Source: an uncultured Oscillospiraceae bacterium
GTDB taxonomy: Bacteria > Bacillota > Clostridia > Oscillospirales > Oscillospiraceae
Assembly (NCBI GenBank): GCA_902497145.1
Contig: CABVDR010000031.1
Span: 1-29,898, forward strand
DNA length: 29,898 nt
Reading direction: 5' to 3'
Shown here: positions 22,364 to 29,715 of the stretch, one piece after another
How the letters are laid out: each line of letters begins with the position of its first letter
How positions within the stretch are numbered: the stretch's first letter is position 1
Notes under the pieces: generated by a model
Databases searched by the model: none
What the model saw: only the letters and a program-made list of their open reading frames with translations
Told to the model about the DNA's origin: nothing
Made by a program: the position numbers and the translations under genes

Positions 22364-23675
22364 TTACAGAAGCAAACTGGTCTCCCCGGAGGAGGCGGCC
22401 CGACGGGCGGTACGCAGCGGCGACTGGGTGGACTACGGCTTCGGCGGGGGCTTCCCGGACCTGATGGACCGGGCCCTGGCAGCGCGGAAAGATGAGCTTA
22501 CTGACGTCAAGATCCGGGGCGGCCTGGTGATCCGGCCCCGCATCGAGGCGGTGGAGCAGGACCCGGAGCAGAAGGCCTTCCACTATTACAGCTGGCACAT
22601 CGGGGACTACGAGCGTAAGCTCCAGAGCCGGGGGCTTTGTACCTTCATGCCCATGCTCCTGCGCTATCTGCCCCAGTACTACCGTCATCACATCCGGGTG
22701 GATGTGGCTTTTGTGCCCGTGTCCAAGCCCGATGAGAAGGGGTACTGCGGCCTGGGTATTTCCAACTACGCCTGGCGCACCATTTTTGAAGCGGCCCGGA
22801 CGGTGGTCTTTGAAATCAACGAGCATCTGCCCACCCTCCAGGGGGTGGAAGGCTCCCACCGGGTCCACCTGTCCGAGGCCGACTACATCGTGGAGGGGGA
22901 GCATGAGCCCTTGCCCACTCGCTCCTACAAGGAGCCGACGGAAATCGACATCCAGATCGCCAAGCGGGTGGTGGAGGAGATCCCCAATGGGGCGGTGCTG
23001 TCCCTGGGTGTGGGCGGCGTGCCCTTTACCGTGGCCCAGATGCTGGCCCAATCCGATTTGAAGGACCTGGGCTGCCATACCGGCACCATCAGCGACGCCT
23101 TCCTTACCCTTTACCGGGCGGGCAAGCTCACCAACGCCTGCAAGGAGGTAGACCGGGGCTACGCCACCTGGAACCTGGCCATGGGCTCCCAGGAGCTCTA
23201 CGACTGGCTTGAGGAGAAGCCTCAGCTCTTCCGCCCCGCCGACGTGGACTATGTCCACTCCCCAGAGAGAATGGGTCAGATGTCCAACTTCATCAGCATC
23301 AACGGCGGGGTGCAGCTGGACCTGATGGGACAGGAGAACGCCGAGTCGGCGGGGACCCGGCAGCTGTCTGGTACCGGCGGCCAGCTGGACTTCTTGGAGG
23401 GGGCCTTCCGCTCCCCCGGCGGAAAGGGGTTCATCTGCATGAACTCCGCCCGAAAGGCCAAGGACGGGACCCTCAAGTCCAATATCGTCCCCTTCATTCC
23501 GGCAGGCAGCACAGTGTCCGCTCCCAGGGGGATGGTCCAGTATGTGGCCACGGAATACGGGGTGGTCAAGCTGTCCGGCCTGTCTCTGCCGGAGCGGGCC
23601 AGGGCTATGATCTCGGTGGCCCACCCCCAGTTCCGGGGCGAGCTGGAGGCCTACGCAAAAGAGAATTTTCGATAA
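22353..23675 (+). CDS. Acetyl-CoA hydrolase/transferase family protein (4-hydroxybutyrate/butyryl-CoA transferase-like) lacking the catalytic Glu
   Basis: A 440-residue full-length member of the CoA-transferase family that includes butyryl-CoA:acetate and 4-hydroxybutyrate CoA-transferases. N- and C-domains are complete: DWVDYGFGGGFPDL (24-37), PDEKGYCGLGISNY (126-139), GAVLSLGVGGVPFTVAQML (213-231), and IVPFIPAGSTVSAPRG with YVATEYGVVKLSG near the end. In active members a Glu in an HTEM-like motif (E238 of Clostridium aminobutyricum AbfT) forms the CoA thioester; here the segment is GCHTGTISDAF, with Gly244 (GGC, 23082-23084) at that place. ATG 22353 is chosen for family N-terminal match and the GAGGAGG site; it overlaps the GATase-like gene. 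Reaction may be lost or altered. Confidence 0.88.
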   Translation: MISDYRSKLVSPEEAARRAVRSGDWVDYGFGGGFPDLMDRALAARKDELTDVKIRGGLVIRPRIEAVEQDPEQKAFHYYSWHIGDYERKLQSRGLCTFMPMLLRYLPQYYRHHIRVDVAFVPVSKPDEKGYCGLGISNYAWRTIFEAARTVVFEINEHLPTLQGVEGSHRVHLSEADYIVEGEHEPLPTRSYKEPTEIDIQIAKRVVEEIPNGAVLSLGVGGVPFTVAQMLAQSDLKDLGCHTGTISDAFLTLYRAGKLTNACKEVDRGYATWNLAMGSQELYDWLEEKPQLFRPADVDYVHSPERMGQMSNFISINGGVQLDLMGQENAESAGTRQLSGTGGQLDFLEGAFRSPGGKGFICMNSARKAKDGTLKSNIVPFIPAGSTVSAPRGMVQYVATEYGVVKLSGLSLPERARAMISVAHPQFRGELEAYAKENFR

Positions 23676-23682
23676 AATAACA

Positions 23683-23716
23683 CAAAGGACGGAAGCTTCA
23701 AGCTTTCCGTCCTTTG
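23683..23716. terminator. Bidirectional terminator between the CoA-transferase gene and ygiQ
   Basis: CAAAGGACGGAA (23683-23694) pairs with TTCCGTCCTTTG (23705-23716), with an inner GCT/AGC extension and one bulged T. It lies between convergent genes. The T tract is short, so strength is uncertain. Confidence 0.7.
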
Positions 23717-23720
23717 CTCT

Positions 23721-25754
23721 TTAATGCTTTTTCCGTCCCTTGGTGCCCTTTTTCACCGCGGGCTTGGCCCAGCCCGCCTTGCGCTTGGGGGTGCTGGGGG
23801 CACTCTTCTTTTCCACCGTGTGCCGCCCGTCAAAGCGCTCCTTCCGGGGATCGCCGGAGCCCTTTTTGCCGCGGGGAGTAGTCCTGTCCTTTCCTTTGGG
23901 GGCAGCAGGACGGCTGTCCTTGCCGCCCTGTGCCACGTAGGACTGCCCCTTGCCGGGGCGGATAAGGCAGTGCTTGCCGTAGCCGATAAGGTCCTCCCGG
24001 CCCGTCTTGTGGAGGGCCTCCAGCACCAGAGCCCGGTTCTGGGGCTTTCTCCACTGCATAAGAGCCCGCTGGAGAGCCTTGTCGTGGGGCGTCTTGGGGA
24101 CAAATACCGGCTTCATGGTCCGGGGGTCCAGGCCAGTGTACCACATGCAGGTGGCCAGGGTGCCGGGAGTGGGATAGAAGTCCTGGACCTGCTCCGGCAT
24201 GTGGCCCTGCTTGTTGAGCCACACCGCCAGCTGTACCGCGTCCTCCAGGGTGCAGCCGGGGTGGGAGGAGATGAGATAGGGGACCAGGTACTGGTCCTTG
24301 CCGTAGCGGCGGTTGAGCTTAAAATACTTCTCCCGGAACTTTTCGTAGACCTCGATATGGGGCTTGCCCATATAGTCCAGAGTGTGGTTGACGCAGTGCT
24401 CCGGGGCCACCTTCAGCTGGCCGGAGATGTGGTACTGGACCAGATCGGTGAAAAACTCCCCGCTGGGGTCCTTCATCAGGTAGTCAAAGCGGATGCCGGA
24501 GCGGATGAACACCTTCTTCACCTTGGGGATCTCCCGCAGCTTGCGCAGGAGCATCATATAGTCGGTGTGGTCGGCGTCTAGGTTGGGGCAGGCGTTGGGG
24601 GCGAGACAGGAGCGGTTTTTGCACATGCCGTGCTTGAGCTGCTTCTGGCAGGAGGGGCGGCGGAAGGTGGCCGAGGGGCCGCCCACGTCGTGGATATAGC
24701 CCTTAAAGCCGGGGTGCTCGGTCAGAGCTTTCACCTCTCGAATCACGCTCTGGTGGCTGCGGCAGGAGATGACCCGCCCCTGGTGGAAGGCTAGGGAGCA
24801 GAAGTTGCAGGCCCCGAAACAGCCCCGGTTGTGAGTCACTGAGAAGCGTACCTCCTCAATGGCGGGCACGCCGCCCATTTCGTCGTACATGGGGTGGGGT
24901 TCCCGCACATAGGGCAGCTCCGCCACCTCGTCCATCTCTGCGGTGGTGAGGGGCCGGGCGGGAGGGTTGACCAGCAGGAACTGGCGGCCGTGCTTTTGCA
25001 GAATGGCCTTGCCCACAAAGGGGTCGTGCTCGTTGTACTCCACCATGTTGGCCCGGGCGTAGGCCTCCTTGCTGGAAGCGACCTCCTCAAAGGAGGGTAC
25101 CTCCACCCAGGGGTAGGCGCACACGCCGGGGTGGGGGGCAGCTACGCAGGTGCCACGCACGTCGGTGATCTCGTCCACCGGAGTACCGCTGGCCAGGCGG
25201 GAAATGATTTCCTTGGAGGCCAGCTCCCCCATGCCGTAGGTGAGAATGTCCGCCTGAGCGTCAAAGAGGATGGAGCGGCGGACTTTGTCCTCCCAGTAGT
25301 CATAGTGGGCGAAGCGACGCAGGGAGGCCTCCAGCCCGCCGATGATGATGGGAATGTCCCCAAAGGCCTCCCTTACCCGGTTGGAGTAGACCACTGTGGC
25401 GTGGTCGGGGCGCAGGCCCGCCTTCCGGCCAGGGGAGTAGGCGTCGTCGTGGCGGCGCTTCCGGGCGGCGGTGTAGTGGGCTACCATGGAGTCCAGGTTG
25501 CCCGCCGAGATCATTACCGCCAGGCGGGGGCGGCCAAGGGCCTGAAAGGGGGCGGCGCTGTGCCAGTCCGGCTGGGACAGAATGGCCACCCGATAGCCCT
25601 CCGCCTCCAGCACCCGGCCGATGATGGTGGGGCCGAAGGAGGGGTGGTCCACGTAGGCATCGCCGGTGATGAGCAGCACATCATAGCTGTCCCAGCCCCG
25701 CCGGGCCATGTCCTCCTTACTTACAGGTAAAAATAGGTCGCGGTCAAATCCCAT
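23721..25754 (-). CDS. ygiQ: YgiQ family radical SAM protein
   Basis: A 677-residue radical SAM protein of the YgiQ (UPF0313) family, function unknown. The N terminus has FLPVSKEDMARRGWDSYDVLLITGDAYVDHPSFG, as in E. coli YgiQ, then a B12-binding-like region. The cluster motif is CFGACNFC (C312, C316, C319), after VTHNRG. YgiQ-specific stretches PSCQKQLKHGMCKNRSCL, KVAPEHC and DFYPTPGTLATCMWYTGLDP follow. The last 80 residues are a basic, disordered tail rich in Lys, Gly and Pro, possibly nucleic-acid binding. Start at 25754 matches the E. coli alignment; AGAGAGG precedes it. It follows the pyrimidine operon after a hairpin, so it is either read-through or has an unseen promoter. Confidence 0.93.
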   Translation of the reverse strand: MGFDRDLFLPVSKEDMARRGWDSYDVLLITGDAYVDHPSFGPTIIGRVLEAEGYRVAILSQPDWHSAAPFQALGRPRLAVMISAGNLDSMVAHYTAARKRRHDDAYSPGRKAGLRPDHATVVYSNRVREAFGDIPIIIGGLEASLRRFAHYDYWEDKVRRSILFDAQADILTYGMGELASKEIISRLASGTPVDEITDVRGTCVAAPHPGVCAYPWVEVPSFEEVASSKEAYARANMVEYNEHDPFVGKAILQKHGRQFLLVNPPARPLTTAEMDEVAELPYVREPHPMYDEMGGVPAIEEVRFSVTHNRGCFGACNFCSLAFHQGRVISCRSHQSVIREVKALTEHPGFKGYIHDVGGPSATFRRPSCQKQLKHGMCKNRSCLAPNACPNLDADHTDYMMLLRKLREIPKVKKVFIRSGIRFDYLMKDPSGEFFTDLVQYHISGQLKVAPEHCVNHTLDYMGKPHIEVYEKFREKYFKLNRRYGKDQYLVPYLISSHPGCTLEDAVQLAVWLNKQGHMPEQVQDFYPTPGTLATCMWYTGLDPRTMKPVFVPKTPHDKALQRALMQWRKPQNRALVLEALHKTGREDLIGYGKHCLIRPGKGQSYVAQGGKDSRPAAPKGKDRTTPRGKKGSGDPRKERFDGRHTVEKKSAPSTPKRKAGWAKPAVKKGTKGRKKH

Positions 25755-25778
25755 GGGGAAACCTCTCTTCCTTGGTAT

Positions 25779-25805
25779 AAAATGCGGGACACCGGGTGTC
25801 CCGCA
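25779..25805 (-). terminator. Terminator or attenuator between the phosphatase-GNAT gene and ygiQ
   Basis: On the minus strand TGCGGGACAC (25805-25796) pairs with GTGTCCCGCA (25792-25783) around CCG, followed by TTTTAT. It ends only about 25 bases before the ygiQ start, so ygiQ has no room for a promoter after it. Confidence 0.78.
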
Positions 25806-25814
25806 GAAATTCCT

Positions 25815-26987
25815 TTATTTTGCTATGTAGGGGATATCCGGGCGGTCGATGGGCTTTTCCAGAATATCCAGAGGGAACCACTTGCCCTCCTCTACGCCGA
25901 TCTTGTGGAAGCCATATTTGTCATAGAAGTGCTGGGCGTGGTCATTATTCAGCGCGCAGCGCAGGCGCAGACTCTGACGGCCCTGACGGCGGAAAAAGGA
26001 TACCGCGTGTCCCAAAAGCTGTACCCCCAGACGGTGATTGCGAAACTCGGGGGACATGTAGCACAGGGGGATGTAACCCGCGTTGGCATCGCGGTAGTGC
26101 TCCAGATCCATCTGGATCATGCCGGCAAACTGGTCGCCGGACATGGCCACCGATACCCCCCAGGGGGACTGGTCAAGATCCCGCTGAGCCACCTCCCAGA
26201 AGCCAGGACCGTCAAAGGGCAGCTCCGTACCGTGGACGGTGATCCAAGTGTCCCGCCGGGCAGCCAGGTAGAGCTCCTGCTCCTTTTCCGGGTCCAGGGG
26301 GCGGAACCGCAGGTTAATGTCCTCCGCTTTCTGACCGACGCGCCACCAGGTCTGCCGGGCCAGGGTAGAGATGGACTCGTCCAGGTGGGAGTTGTCCCCC
26401 TCATAGACGATGTGAAAGGCGTCTCCGTCCCAGGCCAGACAGGTGACGGCGGTGTTGTCAAAGTGGGGCAGTTCGTTCCAGTGCTGGGGATCCACGCCCT
26501 TCACCTTGCCCAAAAACTGCCGGATGGCAGTGCCATGGCTGAAGAGTGCGATATTTTGGTCGGGGTGCTTTTCCGCAATGGAGCGCACGGCATGATAGAC
26601 CCGATTCCCAAGGGAACCGAGATCCTCTCCCTCGCCGGGGGCCCGGAAGGAGGGATCAGAGTGGTTGAAGAGGGTGAGACGCTCGCCGTCAAAGTGGCGT
26701 ACCTCGCCCCAGGTCTTATCCTCCCAGTCTCCCATATGGATCTCCCGCAGGCCGGGGTCCAGGTGGAGGGGCAGATTTTTGGGAATACAGATGGCCCCGG
26801 CGGTGAGCTGGGTGCGGATAAGGTCGCTGGAGTAGGCGGCGTCAATGGAGACCGAGTCAAAACGCTGCTGCAGCGCCTGGATCTGACGCTCCCCATTCGG
26901 GGTCACCAAGGCGTCGTACCAGCCGTGGATGCGGCGGTAGAGGTTGCCCTCTGCCTCTGCATGGCGAATGAGATAAATAGTTGTCAT
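25815..26987 (-). CDS. Histidine phosphatase - GNAT acetyltransferase fusion protein
   Basis: A 390-residue two-domain protein. Residues 1-205 are a phosphoglycerate-mutase-like histidine phosphatase: LIRHAEAEGN with R8 and phosphoacceptor H9, SSDLIRT (R58), LREIHMGDWE (E82) and FSHGTAI with H151; all catalytic residues are present. Residues about 225-390 are a GNAT domain with the acetyl-CoA loop RNHRLGVQLL (316-325), NNDHAQHFYDKYGFHKIG and a C-terminal helix. Either domain alone is common. The fusion suggests linked dephosphorylation and acylation of a small molecule or protein; no substrate is evident. AAAGGAC precedes the ATG. It is the last gene of the pyr operon proper, 26 bases after the DUF1622 gene. 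Confidence 0.9.
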   Translation of the reverse strand: MTTIYLIRHAEAEGNLYRRIHGWYDALVTPNGERQIQALQQRFDSVSIDAAYSSDLIRTQLTAGAICIPKNLPLHLDPGLREIHMGDWEDKTWGEVRHFDGERLTLFNHSDPSFRAPGEGEDLGSLGNRVYHAVRSIAEKHPDQNIALFSHGTAIRQFLGKVKGVDPQHWNELPHFDNTAVTCLAWDGDAFHIVYEGDNSHLDESISTLARQTWWRVGQKAEDINLRFRPLDPEKEQELYLAARRDTWITVHGTELPFDGPGFWEVAQRDLDQSPWGVSVAMSGDQFAGMIQMDLEHYRDANAGYIPLCYMSPEFRNHRLGVQLLGHAVSFFRRQGRQSLRLRCALNNDHAQHFYDKYGFHKIGVEEGKWFPLDILEKPIDRPDIPYIAK

Positions 26988-27013
26988 ATTGTTCCAGTCC
27001 TTTGCAAAAGAGA

Positions 27014-27331
27014 TCAGCCGTGGGACTTCATTTCAAAGTGGATGAGCAGAGACAGCAGTGCCCGCAGCAACACCACTGCTCCCAGGACGACCAGTTCATT
27101 CAGATCCCGTACCAACACCGTTTTCAGGATCTCAGCTGCCATTTTGAATTCCAGACTGGTGGCCAGTCCGTTAGCCAGGTCAAACTTTACATCCAGAGGG
27201 ACGTGGGTGACCAGGCCTTTACAGTAATTCCAGAAGGCGCGTACAGCGGAAACCGCCACCACAAAGATGCCCATCAGTTCGCAGATAGAGATGATGGGTG
27301 GCAGAAGCAGGGCAATCAGTTCTTCCAGCAT
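27014..27331 (-). CDS. DUF1622 family membrane protein
   Basis: A 105-residue integral membrane protein, with hydrophobic helices at about 3-30 (ALLLPPIISICELMGIFVVAVSAVRAF) and 78-98 (LNELVVLGAVVLLRALLSLLI) separated by an amphipathic middle (LDVKFDLANGLATSLEFKMAAEILKTVLV). The pattern, with a Glu in the first helix (ICELMG), fits DUF1622, a small family of unknown function found in many bacteria. It has AAGGAGGGAG before the ATG and lies 25 bases after pyrD. It is a passenger in the pyrimidine operon; a link to pyrimidine or dihydroorotate metabolism is not established. Confidence 0.85.
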   Translation of the reverse strand: MLEELIALLLPPIISICELMGIFVVAVSAVRAFWNYCKGLVTHVPLDVKFDLANGLATSLEFKMAAEILKTVLVRDLNELVVLGAVVLLRALLSLLIHFEMKSHG

Positions 27332-27356
27332 GGCACTCCCTCCTTGTCGGATACCC

Positions 27357-28280
27357 TCAGTTCCAGGGCTTGACGCCTCCGGTCAGCTGAGCCACATGGT
27401 CATAACCCTGCCGGGCGGCGATATCAGATAGTTCGTCCCGCACCTTGATGGGCACGAAGGGGTCGGCGAACATAGCGGTGCCCACTGCCACAGCGGTGGC
27501 GCCAGCCAGCATCAGCTGGGCCGCGTCAGAGCCCTTGCTCACGCCGCCCATGCCCAGAATGGGGATCTTCACCGCCTGAGCCACTTCCCACACCATGCGC
27601 ACCGCCACAGGCAGCACCGCAGGTCCGGACAGACCGCCGGTGTTCATCTTCAGAATGGGTCGGTGGGTGTTTACGTCAATGCGCATCCCCCGCAACGTAT
27701 TGATAAGGGACACGGCGTCAGCGCCCCCGTCCTCCACCGCCCGGGCAATCTCGGTGATGTCGGTGACATTGGGGGAGAGCTTGACCATCACAGGGACCTT
27801 ACCAGCGTGGGCCTTGGCCACCTGGGTGACCTCCCGGGCCAGCTCCGGCCGGGTGCCGTAGGCCAGACCGCCTGCCTTTACGTTGGGGCAGGAGATGTTG
27901 ACCTCAATCATATCTACCCCAGCCTGGGAGAGCTTTTCACACATAATGCCGTACTCCTCCGGGGTGTTGCCCGAGATGTTGGCGATGACTTTTACGTCGT
28001 ACTGCCGCAGGAAGGGCAGTTCTTCCGCGATAAAGGCATCCACTCCAGGGTTTTGCAGTCCCACCGAGTTTAGGATGCCCATAGGCGTCTCAGCAATACG
28101 GGGGGCGGGATTTCCTTCCCGGCGGTGGAGGGTCAGACCCTTGGCACAGATGCCGCCCAACTCGCTGAGATCGTAGAACTGACCGTATTCCCGGCCAAAG
28201 CCGTAGGTGCCGGAGGCCACACAGATGGGGTTTTTCATGGTCATCCCGGCCAGGGTGACACTTAGATCCACATTAGGCAT
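27357..28280 (-). CDS. pyrD: Dihydroorotate dehydrogenase B (NAD+), catalytic subunit
   Basis: PyrD (class 1B) oxidises dihydroorotate to orotate with FMN, the fourth step of pyrimidine synthesis, passing electrons to PyrK. The 307-residue product has NPICVASGTYGFGREY (17-32), GLTLHRREGNPAPRIAETPMGILNSVGLQNPG (48-79), the catalytic Cys of class 1 in EVNISCPNVKAGG (C131) and a C-terminal FMN phosphate site LGMGGVSKGSDAAQLMLAGATAVAVGTA. ATG 28280 overlaps the end of pyrK by 8 bases and has GGAGGTGG upstream within pyrK, so the two subunits are coupled. A longer open frame upstream overlaps pyrK and is not used. Confidence 0.97.
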   Translation of the reverse strand: MPNVDLSVTLAGMTMKNPICVASGTYGFGREYGQFYDLSELGGICAKGLTLHRREGNPAPRIAETPMGILNSVGLQNPGVDAFIAEELPFLRQYDVKVIANISGNTPEEYGIMCEKLSQAGVDMIEVNISCPNVKAGGLAYGTRPELAREVTQVAKAHAGKVPVMVKLSPNVTDITEIARAVEDGGADAVSLINTLRGMRIDVNTHRPILKMNTGGLSGPAVLPVAVRMVWEVAQAVKIPILGMGGVSKGSDAAQLMLAGATAVAVGTAMFADPFVPIKVRDELSDIAARQGYDHVAQLTGGVKPWN

Positions 28281-29049
28281 TCCAGTCCACCTCCTTGGAG
28301 TCAAAGACAGGGCCGTCTTTGCACACATGTTTGCGGGAGCCGTCGGCCATGTCGCAGGCGCACACCAGGCAGGCGCCTACGCCGCAGCCCATCCGCTCCT
28401 CCATAGACACCTGGCAGGGGATACCGAACTCCTCAGCCACCTTGGTCACATTCCGCAGCATGGGCTTGGGGCCACAGGCCAGCACAGCGTCATAGTTTTT
28501 ATCCTCGCTCAGCTCCTGACGGACCAGAGCGTCCACAAAGCCGTGATGGCCCAGGGAGCCGTCGTCGGTGGCGATAAGCACCTTGGCGCACTCGTCCTGG
28601 AAACGGTCGGCCAGAATGATTTTATCCTGAGAGCGGCCGCCCAAAATAGCAGTGGATTTGCCGCTGGTGTACTGGGCGCAGCCCAGCATAGGGGGGATGC
28701 CGATGCCGCCGCCTACCAGCAGGTAGCGGCCTTCCGGCTTCATGGAAAAGCCGTTGCCGGCCAGACCCAGCACGTCCAGGCTGTGGCCCACAGGGCGGCG
28801 GGCCAGCCACTGGGTGCCCTCGCCCCGCACCTCAAAGACGATGGTCAGCAGGTCCTCGGACTCGCCCTCCTGGCAGGAGCACACGGAGATGGGGCGGCGG
28901 AGGAGCAGACCCTCGCCGCACTTCACATGGACAAACTGTCCGGGGGCTTTAAAAGAGGTGCGGACCATGTCGCCGCACGCCAAAGTCATATAGATAGCGT
29001 CTCCCATCTGCTCTTTGGAGACGATGTTGCATTTGCGTTCTACTTTCAT
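28273..29049 (-). CDS. pyrK: Dihydroorotate dehydrogenase electron transfer subunit
   Basis: PyrK is the FAD and 2Fe-2S subunit that carries electrons from PyrD to NAD+. The 258-residue protein has an N-terminal FAD-binding barrel with LLLRRPISVCS (48-58), a nucleotide-binding region YLLVGGGIGIPPMLG (109-123) and LACGPKPMLRNV (190-201), and a 2Fe-2S motif with C222, C227, C230 and C243 (CGVGACLVCAC...C), matching the spacing in Bacillus PyrK. It overlaps pyrD by 8 bases. It follows the zinc-ribbon gene after 23 bases. ATG 29049 follows AAAGGTG. Confidence 0.97.
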   Translation of the reverse strand: MKVERKCNIVSKEQMGDAIYMTLACGDMVRTSFKAPGQFVHVKCGEGLLLRRPISVCSCQEGESEDLLTIVFEVRGEGTQWLARRPVGHSLDVLGLAGNGFSMKPEGRYLLVGGGIGIPPMLGCAQYTSGKSTAILGGRSQDKIILADRFQDECAKVLIATDDGSLGHHGFVDALVRQELSEDKNYDAVLACGPKPMLRNVTKVAEEFGIPCQVSMEERMGCGVGACLVCACDMADGSRKHVCKDGPVFDSKEVDWNA

Positions 29050-29072
29050 GTTGTCACACCTTTGTCTGACTG

Positions 29073-29675
29073 TTATTTTTCCCAGGGGGGACGGCTGTCC
29101 TGCCGCTTCTTCTCAGTCCGGGGAGCGGAGACGTGATTCATGGCGCAGCGGGGACAACTGATCAGGGAGCTGTGGCGGGTGCCGCACTCCGGGCAGGTGA
29201 CCATTTCCTCCTCCACTTCAGGCAGCTCCGGGGGCTCGGGAAGGTAGAACTCCGCCTTGCCGCAATAGGCACACCGGATGATCTCCACCTCCAGCCAGGA
29301 GGCAAACAGCCCGTCTCTGGCCACCGGCCCCAACAGACCCTCATCGCCCAGATGGAACAGCTTGGTCCCGTATTTTTCCATGGGACCGCCACACCGCAGG
29401 CAGGTTTTGTCGGTACGGATGGCCTGATGGGCCTGCTGGATCCGGGCGGTTTCCTGTTCCCGCCGGCTCTTCTCCCGAATCAGAAATTTCTGCAACGCCT
29501 CCGGCTCCACAGCGCGGCCAGTCTCCAGGACTTTTTCCGCCCGCTCCATGGGGGAGAGGGAAGACAGAAGCGAAGAACAGTCCGAGCAGACCGGCTGGTC
29601 CGTGTCACCGCAGGTGATCAAACCGCCTCCGAACAGGCCGAATTCCTTCCCGCAAAAAATACACCGTCTTGCCAT
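29073..29675 (-). CDS. Multi-zinc-ribbon protein of unknown function
   Basis: A 200-residue cysteine-rich protein. CxxC pairs occur at C5/C8, C30/C33 (with C22 nearby), C92/C95, C135/C138, C161/C164 and C174/C177, enough for about three zinc ribbons. The middle, CLRCGGPMEKYGTKLFHLG followed by a spacer and LEVEIIRCAYCGKAEFYLP, is the layout of small zinc-ribbon proteins often annotated as nucleic-acid-binding in gut Clostridia. A helical segment rich in Arg/Glu/Gln (about 42-90) precedes it. It sits between pyrF and pyrK in the same direction, with AGGAGGGAG before the ATG. The function is not known, and the operon position does not by itself make it a pyrimidine enzyme. Confidence 0.82.
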   Translation of the reverse strand: MARRCIFCGKEFGLFGGGLITCGDTDQPVCSDCSSLLSSLSPMERAEKVLETGRAVEPEALQKFLIREKSRREQETARIQQAHQAIRTDKTCLRCGGPMEKYGTKLFHLGDEGLLGPVARDGLFASWLEVEIIRCAYCGKAEFYLPEPPELPEVEEEMVTCPECGTRHSSLISCPRCAMNHVSAPRTEKKRQDSRPPWEK

Positions 29676-29715
29676 GAGACTCCCTCCTGTCTTGCCTGAT
29701 GGTGAGGTTTTGAAC

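Noticed and set aside
22296..23624. Long minus-strand open frame opposite the CoA-transferase gene
   Set aside because: Shadow of a conserved family protein; no start signals.
25782..27227. Very long open frame on the plus strand opposite the phosphatase-GNAT gene
   Set aside because: It is antisense to a protein with two recognisable domains, has no ribosome site and its translation resembles no family; GC-rich codon bias creates such shadows.
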